IMG/VR virus record: IMGVR_UViG_3300020731_000064
Span: 1-29,013 of that record
Reading direction: 5' to 3' (one strand)
DNA: 29,013 nucleotides
DNA from: a virus
Under the pieces are notes generated by a model. That model worked only from the letters and a program-made list of their open reading frames with translations, was not told the origin of the DNA and did not search any database. Positions 22,143 to 28,069 of this stretch are shown here, piece by piece. Each line of letters opens with the position of its first letter. Position 1 is the first letter of the stretch. The position numbers and the translations under genes were made by a program.

Positions 22143-22172
22143 TTGGACGAAACCCCGAGAGGGGTCTTATGC
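22123..22172 (+). ncRNA. Type I hammerhead ribozyme 4 with variant core
   Basis: Stem I GCATAA (22123-22128) pairs with TTATGC (22167-22172). The core reads CCGATGA, with C where the conserved U4 is expected, which may weaken or abolish activity. Stem II GTCC/GGAC has loop TGATT, then GAAA; stem III is CCCC/GGGG with a GAGA tetraloop. Cleavage, if it happens, is between 22166 and 22167, 22 nt before the next start. It overlaps the end of the upstream gene. Confidence 0.8.
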
Positions 22173-22188
22173 AACTACAAAGGAAATT

Positions 22189-22356
22189 ATGAAATATTCC
22201 GAATTTGACTATATCCAAGCCGGTTATCTATTTGAGAAAAACCGCATTAAGCTCGCACGATTTGAGCGTATGCTCGCGCGCGAATATCAGGAACACAAAA
22301 ACAAGGCGGTCTTTTTATTCAACCGCGGTCGATTGGAGGCGCGCTCATGTATCTAG
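22189..22356 (+). CDS. Small hypothetical protein
   Basis: A 55-residue basic, helical protein (MKYSEFDYIQAGYLFEKNRI, then ERMLAREYQEHKNKAVFLFN). AAAGGAA precedes the ATG at 22189; an in-frame ATG within the ribozyme is rejected because it would lack a ribosome site after cleavage. The end overlaps the next gene's start by 10 bases, so translation is coupled. No recognisable domain. Confidence 0.65.
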   Translation: MKYSEFDYIQAGYLFEKNRIKLARFERMLAREYQEHKNKAVFLFNRGRLEARSCI

Positions 22357-22529
22357 TTTTTAACCACAATTTTCGCTTTTTGGGCGAGTTTAAAACCATG
22401 CACGAGGCTCAATCCGAGGCCGTGCTTTATATTGGGCAGACCGGCAACCCCGCGCACGTCACAACGCCCAACTTGTTGACAACCGCCGAGCGCGACTCAT
22501 ACGATCAATTTTTGGAGATACACGAATGA
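22347..22529 (+). CDS. Small hypothetical protein
   Basis: A 60-residue protein (MYLVFNHNFRFLGEFKTMHE, then LTTAERDSYDQFLEIHE) overlapping the genes on both sides (10 bases before, ATGA after). No ribozyme separates these genes, unlike the earlier ones. The coding sequence contains one 10-mer followed by AC, giving CAACTTGTTGACA (22469-22481), whose TTGACA with TACGAT 18 bases on could be a weak internal promoter. Confidence 0.65.
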   Translation: MYLVFNHNFRFLGEFKTMHEAQSEAVLYIGQTGNPAHVTTPNLLTTAERDSYDQFLEIHE

Positions 22530-22765
22530 CAACTATAGCAACAAAATACAACTGGGTATTGGTGGACAAGGACGGCGTGGCAGTCCCCAAGGGCGCGATC
22601 ATACGAACCCGCAGGGGTGAAGACTACGAACTCACTGGGGGGCAACCCCCACACCATGAGGGCTCAACTGGGCGCGTTTACGTCAAGGAAGTGGGCGCGG
22701 CGGAGGACGACTGGGGGCGAGAATTTTTCCCGACAGTTTTTGATCTGAAGTGGGAAACAGTCTAA
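22526..22765 (+). CDS. Small conserved phage protein
   Basis: A 79-residue protein with VLVDKDGVAVPKGAIIRTRR, then GQPPHHEGSTGRVYVKE. This GxxPPHxxxSxGRVYV pattern occurs in small proteins of many phages and plasmids (family recalled, no function known). The start overlaps the upstream stop (ATGA). The TAA stop directly abuts hammerhead 5. Confidence 0.75.
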   Translation: MTTIATKYNWVLVDKDGVAVPKGAIIRTRRGEDYELTGGQPPHHEGSTGRVYVKEVGAAEDDWGREFFPTVFDLKWETV

Positions 22766-22814
22766 GCACAACTGACGAGCCCTAATGGGCGAAACCCCGC
22801 AAGGGGTCTTGTGC
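22766..22814 (+). ncRNA. Type I hammerhead ribozyme 5
   Basis: Stem I GCACAA (22766-22771) pairs with TTGTGC (22809-22814), a compensatory change from the GCATAA/TTATGC of copies 2 and 4. The core CTGACGA has C at the free position 7. Stem II is GCCC/GGGC with loop TAAT, followed by GAAA. Stem III is CCCC/GGGG with a GCAA tetraloop. Cleavage is between 22808 and 22809, leaving a 25-nt leader with AGGAGG before the ATG at 22834. Confidence 0.95.
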
Positions 22815-22833
22815 AACATAACAGGAGGCCAAA

Positions 22834-23070
22834 ATGGCACGATTAATTAAGACTGAGAAACAATGGGTTATCCGCGACGAATGGAGCGAGGACGATATCA
22901 CCGACCAGTGCGAGCAGATCGGCGAGGAGCTCACCCTCGAGGAAACCCGCAAAGTGTTGGAGATCATCGTCAAATCACACGATGCCGAGATTGGCATTAA
23001 CTGGAATTCAATCAACTCAGCAATTGATGAGGTCTTGATGCTACGCGATCAAGAGGCCGAAAGGGATTAA
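22834..23070 (+). CDS. Small acidic hypothetical protein
   Basis: A 78-residue protein (MARLIKTEKQWVIRDEWSED, then LEETRKVLEIIVKSHDAEIG). It follows hammerhead 5 and has the strong AGGAGG ribosome site of its 25-nt leader. Helical and acidic, with no known domain. The next gene starts 4 bases after its stop. Confidence 0.65.
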   Translation: MARLIKTEKQWVIRDEWSEDDITDQCEQIGEELTLEETRKVLEIIVKSHDAEIGINWNSINSAIDEVLMLRDQEAERD

Positions 23071-23073
23071 AAA

Positions 23074-23403
23074 ATGACTTGTTCAAAATGTAACTCACCT
23101 ACAAGTAACACTTGGGATTGTGAATGCCAGTATGAAAAGGTAGACCCAATGCTACGGGCTAAGATTTTAGCCAAACTAACACCGCAAGAACTCGATCCAG
23201 AAATGTACTCTGATTCGGACACATGGGGCTCAACTGAGGTCGATGGGGTTATGTATGACCTTAATTTTTGGTTTGATGACGATAAATTCAATATCACCGC
23301 TTACTTTTTAACCGAAGAAGATGGTGTTGTTGTCACGGATAACTGTAGATTTTTTAGGATTTTATCTAAAACTGTCAAGGTAATAGACGAGGAGAATGAA
23401 TAA
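23074..23403 (+). CDS. Small zinc-binding-type hypothetical protein
   Basis: A 109-residue acidic protein. The N-terminus has a four-Cys site (TCSKCN and WDCECQ) typical of a zinc ribbon or knuckle. The rest is mixed (DLNFWFDDDKFNITAYFLTE). Start at ATG 23074, 4 bases after the previous stop; the end overlaps the next start (TAATG). Function unknown. Confidence 0.65.
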   Translation: MTCSKCNSPTSNTWDCECQYEKVDPMLRAKILAKLTPQELDPEMYSDSDTWGSTEVDGVMYDLNFWFDDDKFNITAYFLTEEDGVVVTDNCRFFRILSKTVKVIDEENE

Positions 23404-23597
23404 TGAACAGAGAAGCAATTGACCAAGCATTTTTTGAGATGTATCGCGGATCTATTTCTGAGTGCGATGACGAAACAATTTTGCGCTTTTTGAAGGATAA
23501 CGAATCAGTAGATAGTTTTGAAGGATATACACATTTGATGGATACCTATATTGCATTCGAGGCCGGTATTAAATACGCAAGGGAAAATCCAATATGA
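23403..23597 (+). CDS. Small hypothetical protein
   Basis: A 64-residue acidic helical protein (MNREAIDQAFFEMYRGSISE, then LMDTYIAFEAGIKYARE). The start overlaps the upstream stop (TAATG) and the end overlaps the next start (ATGA). Its upstream gene ends GAGGAGAATGAA, which holds the GAGGAG ribosome site. Not recognised. Confidence 0.6.
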   Translation: MNREAIDQAFFEMYRGSISECDDETILRFLKDNESVDSFEGYTHLMDTYIAFEAGIKYARENPI

Positions 23598-23716
23598 CTG
23601 CACAAGAACTATACGAGGCCTTAGAAAAAGCCGGCATTGACTTTGAGGTTGTCGAGATATTCGAAGGATGCCGGTGGCTTAGATTTGACGTTGAAGAACA
23701 GGAGAATGAAGAATGA
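23594..23716 (+). CDS. Very small hypothetical protein
   Basis: A 40-residue protein, MTAQELYEALEKAGIDFEVV and then EIFEGCRWLRFDVEEQENEE. The start overlaps the upstream stop (ATGA) and its end, CAGGAGAATGAAGAATGA, both gives a ribosome site and overlaps the next start. The phase and overlaps on both sides argue for a real gene despite the size. Confidence 0.6.
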   Translation: MTAQELYEALEKAGIDFEVVEIFEGCRWLRFDVEEQENEE

Positions 23717-23856
23717 TAACCATATTTTTTGAGATCGATGGCCACGTCTTTGAGTCGGCCACATTTGCCAACGAGGGACTTTATATTGCGTGCTACGGAG
23801 CTCTTGAGCACTATGCTCGCCTCAACAACTTTGACATGACGGAGGTGGTGACATGA
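23713..23856 (+). CDS. Very small hypothetical protein
   Basis: A 47-residue protein, MITIFFEIDGHVFESATFAN and then EGLYIACYGALEHYARLNNF, with coding overlap at its start (ATGA) and a GGAG site upstream. Not recognised. It is followed by a TTG-start frame. Confidence 0.6.
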   Translation: MITIFFEIDGHVFESATFANEGLYIACYGALEHYARLNNFDMTEVVT

Positions 23857-23868
23857 TGAGGAGTCAAT

Positions 23869-24027
23869 TTGACTAGATGCGAAGAATTGGGAGTCTGTCA
23901 ATCCATTGGGTGCGCAGACTGCCCGCAACTTGTTGCGGTGGAAGACCTGCAACTTGTTGCGCTTACAGCATTTTTACAAGGCTTTCACCCGCCAACTGAG
24001 ACCCAACCCGAGCCTCAAAATCGTTAA
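23869..24027 (+). CDS. Small Cys-rich protein, TTG start, overlaps primase end
   Basis: A 52-residue frame starting TTG with GAGGAG 5 bases upstream. The N-terminus carries four Cys (TRCEELGVCQSIGCADCP), a probable zinc site, then two QLVA segments encoded by two CAACTTGTTGCG repeats. The last 65 bases overlap the 3' end of the primase gene on the other strand. The ribosome site and Cys pattern support it, but the unusual start leaves doubt. Confidence 0.45.
   Translation: MTRCEELGVCQSIGCADCPQLVAVEDLQLVALTAFLQGFHPPTETQPEPQNR
23923..23959. repeat. Twin near-palindromes containing the dispersed 10-mer
   Basis: Two copies of GCAACTTGTTGCG lie 24 bases apart near the convergent ends of the plus island and the minus replication arm. 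The first extends to CCGCAACTTGTTGCGG, with 7-base arms around a TT centre. They could be protein-binding sites or weak hairpins for transcript ends. Confidence 0.6.
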
Positions 24028-24739
24028 AATCCTCCCCCTCTTCACCTACCCAGTAGCAAGAGGCTATTTTTTGGGCGGTACTCAGGCCGACAGGGTCGTT
24101 GTCCGCAACAACAAGAGGCTCATTTAAGGATTTCGCGATCTCAAGCATATTGGAGGCCGAGAAACAAACGTGTATCTTGTACCTCGCTTTCATTAATTTG
24201 AGAGCCCTGCGCACCGATAAACCGGTCGCGTAGCCCTCCACCAGTATGTCTCGCCCCTTATTGTCGATCACGAGGCTTGCGCCCTTGGTGATCTGCCCCG
24301 ACAGGAACTTTTTGTTGCCGTCTTTATCGATCATCTGGCATCCAACAAGTTGACCCCCCACCCGCATTGTGACCACGAGCAACTCTTTCCACACGAGGCC
24401 TCGATCGGTGAAACCCTTTCGAATTAAGTATGGATGGGTTGACAAGACGCCTGACTTGACAATGTAGACCGCCTTCCGGCGCGCCTCTTCCTGACGATCT
24501 AACCGCTCTTGATTGACTCGAGCGATCTTTGAATGATCGATCACATAAGGCTTATCGGACTTAAATATGGCGTGTTTTTCCATGGTAGCAAAGTTGATGA
24601 CCGCCCCACCCTGTCCATCAAAGACATAGGCGCCGTTCAACTTGTTGGGTTTATCCAAAGTCTTGACTCGAATCCACTTATCAAGAGACAGATTGTCGAT
24701 CACGAGGCCGTGTTCGTAAGCAAATTCCTCGAATCTCAT
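23963..24739 (-). CDS. Toprim-domain DNA primase
   Basis: A 258-residue protein of the phage/plasmid Toprim primase type. The N-terminal part (YVFDGQGGAVINFATMEKH) and YLIRKGFTDRGLVW resemble phage primase-like proteins. The C-terminal Toprim domain has DILVEGYATGLSVRRAL with catalytic Glu168 and VVADNDPVG with Asp213/Asp215. It would make RNA primers with the adjacent helicase. The start overlaps the helicase stop by ATGA, so they are translated together. A zinc-finger region typical of DnaG is not seen, so the protein is a short form. Confidence 0.85.
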   Translation of the reverse strand: MRFEEFAYEHGLVIDNLSLDKWIRVKTLDKPNKLNGAYVFDGQGGAVINFATMEKHAIFKSDKPYVIDHSKIARVNQERLDRQEEARRKAVYIVKSGVLSTHPYLIRKGFTDRGLVWKELLVVTMRVGGQLVGCQMIDKDGNKKFLSGQITKGASLVIDNKGRDILVEGYATGLSVRRALKLMKARYKIHVCFSASNMLEIAKSLNEPLVVADNDPVGLSTAQKIASCYWVGEEGEDFNDFEARVGSQLAGESLVKML

Positions 24740-27036
24740 GCTTTTTGTTGGCTTTTAGCCCACGCTATTTGTCTCGATCTGATCCAGTTCACAGTCTTTT
24801 GTGTGACCGGTATCGGTGTTGGGTCACCGCGAGGCGGGAATGTACCGAATTTCTCTTTGTATTTGTGTGCTGCCCAACCATCTTTATACCCCCGCATACG
24901 AGAATAATACAATAATTCAGAGTAAAACGTCTTGTTGGCCACCGCCGTGGAATTCTGACTGGGAAATAGCTCTTGAAGTTCACCAGGTACGCTTGCAATC
25001 CCGCGAATCGGCCTGGTGTGCCCGCAGTGGACGCAATTGAGCTCGCCGGCCACCCACAACCCACCGCAGGCCGGACACTTCGAGTCTTTCTTCTCTTTTT
25101 CAGTCGGCTCTTTCTTTGCCTTCTCTCCATCTCCATTCTCGAGCTCCGTCACGCCCTCAGTGAAGAGTTTGTCCCAATCGTTTCTGAATCGAAGATAATT
25201 ACCAGAGTGATCCAACCACACGCCAAAGGTTTTGTTGGGTGCCGGACGCATGATCCTGCCCATTTGTTGGACGTGAGAGCTGAATGACTTGGAGAAAGGC
25301 CTCGCCGAGACCCCTATAAGCACGTCAGGGACGTCAAAACCGCGGGTGAGTATGTCTGTAGCTATGAGGCCATGAATGCTTGTATCGGGCTTGCCAAAGT
25401 CCTCAATGATTTCCCGCTTGTAATCGTCGTCTTCGAGGTAAGAGATCGACTTAAAGTTATACCCTTGTTTGGCAAATTGTTGCTCGAGGTCTCTGCCGTG
25501 GGCGACCCCCGCGCAGAACACGACAGTCTTTTTCGGTCCGCCAAAAATCTCATTGGTTTTCTTAATCCACTCTGTGACGATATCCCCTGTGATCTTCATG
25601 CCCCGCTCGGTCACTTGATCCTGCGACCACTCGCCGGCAACCTTGGTCACGCCAGTCATGTCAATCTCTTTTGAGATAAAGATTTTCATTGGCATCAGCC
25701 AACCATTGTCGATCAAACTCTCCGTGGAGCTCGCGCCAACAACATGGGAGTACACGTCGCCGAGCCCCGCGGTGAATGGCGTGGCGGTCAACCCTATCAC
25801 CCTGAGTTCTGGGTTTTCCTCGATGAATTTGACAACACTTCTACGTTGAACATGGCAATTGTGAACTAACTTTCCGTCAGCGAAATAAGAAGGATGTCCA
25901 CTGATTTGAAGGTTGTATACAGATACAGCGCTCGCTCGTTCGATATGCGATATATTGACCAACCGAGGGAAATAAGAAACTCCGTCTTCTTGTGATCCTG
26001 TTCCTTGCGCGCAAGTGTCGTGTGAGACTGGCCATCTATTTCTATTCCCATCATCAGAAAAGGATTTGCTAAGTCCAGCTTGTAGCAACTTGGATAGCCT
26101 GATTGCCGCCCCATTTTTGTGGTCACCGCATACTCCGACTCCCAGTTCTCCCCCAAGGCATGAAGTAGTGCCAATTGTGGCAAAGGCAGCAACTGCCCGT
26201 TCCCTCCACGTTTGATAGGTTTGTGCCGAATCTCGCGTAATTTTGCTTTCATTTTGAGGCGAGACTGATGATTGCTCATGGGGTTCTTTAATTTCTTGGA
26301 GCAAGATATTGAGCAACTGGTTTGCGTATTCCAATTCTGCTCCGGCATTGCTGAAACTATTTTCCCCATTTCGTTTAAATGAATCCAAGGTTTGAAGACC
26401 TTCCCACAACAAGCGCACGCCTTGGATGCCAAATGTATACGCTCCGATCTCCAATTCCCCCGCGGTTTTCCAGCCAAGCTCCGTAAAGAAGGGGTGATTT
26501 CCTGTGCATTCAGTGATTGTTCCATCGTCAAACTCCAGTCTGTATGTTTGTATGGCAGGTTTTATTGAGACAGCCTCAACGATACCAATACCACATTGAT
26601 TATATACAGCATCTCCACAACGCACAAGGTTAATGTTTTTAAGACCAAGTGGAGTCGCTATTTTGGTATCCGCAGTAAAACACTCATCGATGATGAGGTA
26701 ATCAAGATCAGGAAAGGTGTCGCGTTTCTCGAGGGTTTGGGCGGAGCATATTTGGATGCGCTCTGTTGGGCGGTAGCGCCAATGATCGGACTGCATGACG
26801 CCATGTTGAATCTGATACCGCGCAAGGCGTGTACTGGTTTGATTCACCAACACAATGCGATCCATCACCATCGCAACACGTTTGTATTGCTTGGCAATGT
26901 TCTGCATAAGTTGGATGGCGACCTCAGTCTTACCAAATCCTGTTGGAGCATAAAGCAGTTGAGCTCTATGTCCATCAAGAAAGCCCTGATTGATTTTTTC
27001 TACCACCTCAATCTGGTGGGGTCTTAGTTCTAGCAT
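24736..27036 (-). CDS. SF2 DEAD/DEAH-type helicase precursor with intein
   Basis: A 766-residue precursor. The helicase has Walker A APTGFGKT (30-37), motif II DE/CH (Asp117-Glu118, then Cys394-His395 after splicing), motif III GLTATPF (415-421) and motif VI QQMGRIMRP (590-598), with a zinc ribbon near 654-671 (CPACGG, CVHCGH). Removal of residues 119-393 would leave a 491-residue helicase similar to the RadD/YejH group. It pairs with the Toprim primase downstream. GGAG precedes the ATG at 27036. Splicing is needed for motif II to be whole, so the enzyme is inactive until the intein leaves. Confidence 0.9.
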   Translation of the reverse strand: MLELRPHQIEVVEKINQGFLDGHRAQLLYAPTGFGKTEVAIQLMQNIAKQYKRVAMVMDRIVLVNQTSTRLARYQIQHGVMQSDHWRYRPTERIQICSAQTLEKRDTFPDLDYLIIDECFTADTKIATPLGLKNINLVRCGDAVYNQCGIGIVEAVSIKPAIQTYRLEFDDGTITECTGNHPFFTELGWKTAGELEIGAYTFGIQGVRLLWEGLQTLDSFKRNGENSFSNAGAELEYANQLLNILLQEIKEPHEQSSVSPQNESKITRDSAQTYQTWRERAVAAFATIGTTSCLGGELGVGVCGDHKNGAAIRLSKLLQAGLSKSFSDDGNRNRWPVSHDTCAQGTGSQEDGVSYFPRLVNISHIERASAVSVYNLQISGHPSYFADGKLVHNCHVQRRSVVKFIEENPELRVIGLTATPFTAGLGDVYSHVVGASSTESLIDNGWLMPMKIFISKEIDMTGVTKVAGEWSQDQVTERGMKITGDIVTEWIKKTNEIFGGPKKTVVFCAGVAHGRDLEQQFAKQGYNFKSISYLEDDDYKREIIEDFGKPDTSIHGLIATDILTRGFDVPDVLIGVSARPFSKSFSSHVQQMGRIMRPAPNKTFGVWLDHSGNYLRFRNDWDKLFTEGVTELENGDGEKAKKEPTEKEKKDSKCPACGGLWVAGELNCVHCGHTRPIRGIASVPGELQELFPSQNSTAVANKTFYSELLYYSRMRGYKDGWAAHKYKEKFGTFPPRGDPTPIPVTQKTVNWIRSRQIAWAKSQQKA
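25858..26682 (-). mobile_element. Intein in helicase motif II
   Basis: Residues 119-393 of the helicase precursor (275 residues). Block A starts CFTADTKIATPLG with nucleophile Cys119. Block B is ECTGNHPFFTELGW with the expected T-x-x-H. Block F is VYNLQISGHPSYFADG, and block G ends KLVHN with His392-Asn393; the +1 residue is Cys394. No in-frame LAGLIDADG domain is present. The middle, about residues 200-365, has low domain character and is overprinted by another gene. The insertion splits the DECH box, a conserved and thus safe homing site. Confidence 0.92.
25866..26525 (-). CDS. Vsr/EDxHD-like homing endonuclease overprinted within the intein
   Basis: A 219-residue protein on the same strand as the helicase but in another frame, wholly inside the intein DNA. 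A zinc motif (CACC at 37-40 and CSISC at 71-75) is followed by KLDLANP, then GIEIDGQSH with Glu162, Asp164 and His168, QDHKK with Asp177, and FLISLGWSIYRISNE. This order is that of Vsr/DUF559-type (EDxHD) homing nucleases. GGAG lies 7 bases before the ATG at 26525, so it can be translated alone. It likely spreads the intein. Its last 20 codons overlap splicing blocks F and G. Confidence 0.85.
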   Translation of the reverse strand: MEQSLNAQEITPSLRSLAGKPRGNWRSERIHLASKACACCGKVFKPWIHLNEMGKIVSAMPEQNWNTQTSCSISCSKKLKNPMSNHQSRLKMKAKLREIRHKPIKRGGNGQLLPLPQLALLHALGENWESEYAVTTKMGRQSGYPSCYKLDLANPFLMMGIEIDGQSHTTLARKEQDHKKTEFLISLGWSIYRISNERALYLYTTFKSVDILLISLTES

Positions 27037-27066
27037 TTAAAAACTCCGATGGGATAGTGCCCAACT

Positions 27067-27828
27067 TCACTTTGATTTTTCTGCGCGACGCTTCCAATAT
27101 TTAATCTGATTGATAGCGTCAGCAGCCTTCTGTTGAAAGTCATTTCTGCTGATAGTCATGGCTTCCAATAAAGATTGTAAACGAGAATTCTCAGCACGCA
27201 ATGATTCTATGGTTTCTTGTATGGTTATTTTTTCTTCATCATCAACCTCAAGAACGCCAATTGCCATTTGATCTCTGAGTTTTGTATTCTCTGTGAGTAA
27301 TGCTTGGTTCTCCGTGCGTAGCTCATGCACTTCATCCTGAACATACTCTTCAACCTCAACTACCGGAGCGGTCTTGGGCTTCTTCTTAACTTCTTTTAGT
27401 AGCTCCAGCTCTTTGCGAATGCGACCGATTGTCATGTCTGATACATCGCATATCTTTGCGAGTTCAATGTTTGATTTATCACACAACTCAATATCATTGA
27501 GAGCGCGCATCACGCTTCTGCGCTTGTCTTCGTTTGATCTTGGTAGGCCGTGTTTACCATTTGCTTTCAAAGAATACAGCCACGCATCCCGCTTTGTGCC
27601 GTTGGAAATATCGGCCTCAATCGTGTTGATCTTTGCACGCTTATGCGCAAAATATCTGTGAAATCCATCGGCCAACCACCAGTCTTTTCCGTCGTAAATT
27701 ATCTTGATGGCCGTGAACGCCTCGCCATCCAATAGTTTCTCGGTGTACTCCTGTACTGTTGCTTCTTTGAGTGATTCCCTTGATTGTGTGTCGCCGTCAA
27801 TTCTGATTTTTTCTAAATTAATTTTCAT
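27067..27828 (-). CDS. ParB-like nuclease-domain protein
   Basis: A 253-residue protein. The N-terminal ParB/Srx-type domain has IDGDTQSRESLKEATVQEYT, then WLADGFHRYFAHKRA (the GFHR motif matches ParB G-x-x-R box) and GLPRSNEDKRRSVMRAL. A helix-turn-helix follows (IELAKICDVSDMTIGRIRKE), then a coiled-coil C-terminus. No ParA gene is visible. I chose ATG 27828, which overlaps the upstream stop by 11 bases with AAAGAG before it. Possibly a DNA-binding regulator or nuclease of replication. It may be a candidate reader of the 10-mer. Confidence 0.8.
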   Translation of the reverse strand: MKINLEKIRIDGDTQSRESLKEATVQEYTEKLLDGEAFTAIKIIYDGKDWWLADGFHRYFAHKRAKINTIEADISNGTKRDAWLYSLKANGKHGLPRSNEDKRRSVMRALNDIELCDKSNIELAKICDVSDMTIGRIRKELELLKEVKKKPKTAPVVEVEEYVQDEVHELRTENQALLTENTKLRDQMAIGVLEVDDEEKITIQETIESLRAENSRLQSLLEAMTISRNDFQQKAADAINQIKYWKRRAEKSK

Positions 27829-28069
27829 ATTCTCTTTCGTCCCATTCTGGATCATCAAAACAAATCACCGGTGTATCAATACCGATGTATGCACCTATCA
27901 CATTAAACTCAAGAAATTCATGAGCATCTTCTTCGTCCATGTCATCTCGCGTCATTAAAAGATCAATCATCTTATCGCCACTGTAGACTAATACCTCAAC
28001 AGTCATTTGGTCTCGCCAGATGCAGGCGGTGCCAATGACGCAATCGTCAAACCCGTACCACTTTTTCAT
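27818..28069 (-). CDS. Small acidic hypothetical protein
   Basis: An 83-residue acidic protein (MKKWYGFDDCVIGTACIWRD, then MTRDDMDEEDAHEFLEFNVI). I chose the ATG at 28069 because it overlaps the upstream stop (ATGA) and has GGAG 8 bases before it; a longer frame from 28102 is possible. Similar small proteins occur in phage early regions. Function unknown. Confidence 0.7.
   Translation of the reverse strand: MKKWYGFDDCVIGTACIWRDQMTVEVLVYSGDKMIDLLMTRDDMDEEDAHEFLEFNVIGAYIGIDTPVICFDDPEWDEREYEN

Larger units (their letters stand above)
3869..24647. repeat. Dispersed 10-mer CAACAAGTTG / CAACTTGTTG, 13 copies
   Basis: Exact copies start at 3869, 5675, 5692, 6414, 14862, 19393, 19472, 20181, 22469, 23926, 23950, 24343 and 24638. 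The core is CAAC-NN-GTTG with AA or TT at the centre. Copies at 3867 and 5673 extend to CCCAACAAGTTGGG. They lie in both coding and intergenic DNA and in different codon frames, so they are not a protein repeat. The span given is from first to last copy. Confidence 0.85.

Noticed and set aside
23020-23065. Possible sixth hammerhead (TGATGAG ... GCCGAAAG)
   Set aside because: There is a stem-II-like hairpin and GAAA, but no stem III, no GUC site and no stem I partner. It lies inside a coding frame and looks like chance.
23845-23900. Possible decayed hammerhead (TGACA ... TGATGAG ... GCGAAG ... GTCTGTCA)
   Set aside because: Stem I and a GTC can be drawn, but the first core base is missing, GAAA is GAAG and the stem III region does not pair.
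24816-25287. Plus-strand frames opposite the helicase
   Set aside because: No ribosome site or recognisable domain; the minus strand is clearly coding with helicase motifs.
25858-26682. In-frame LAGLIDADG nuclease in the intein
   Set aside because: No dodecapeptide-like motif is seen in the intein frame; the nuclease signal is in the other frame.
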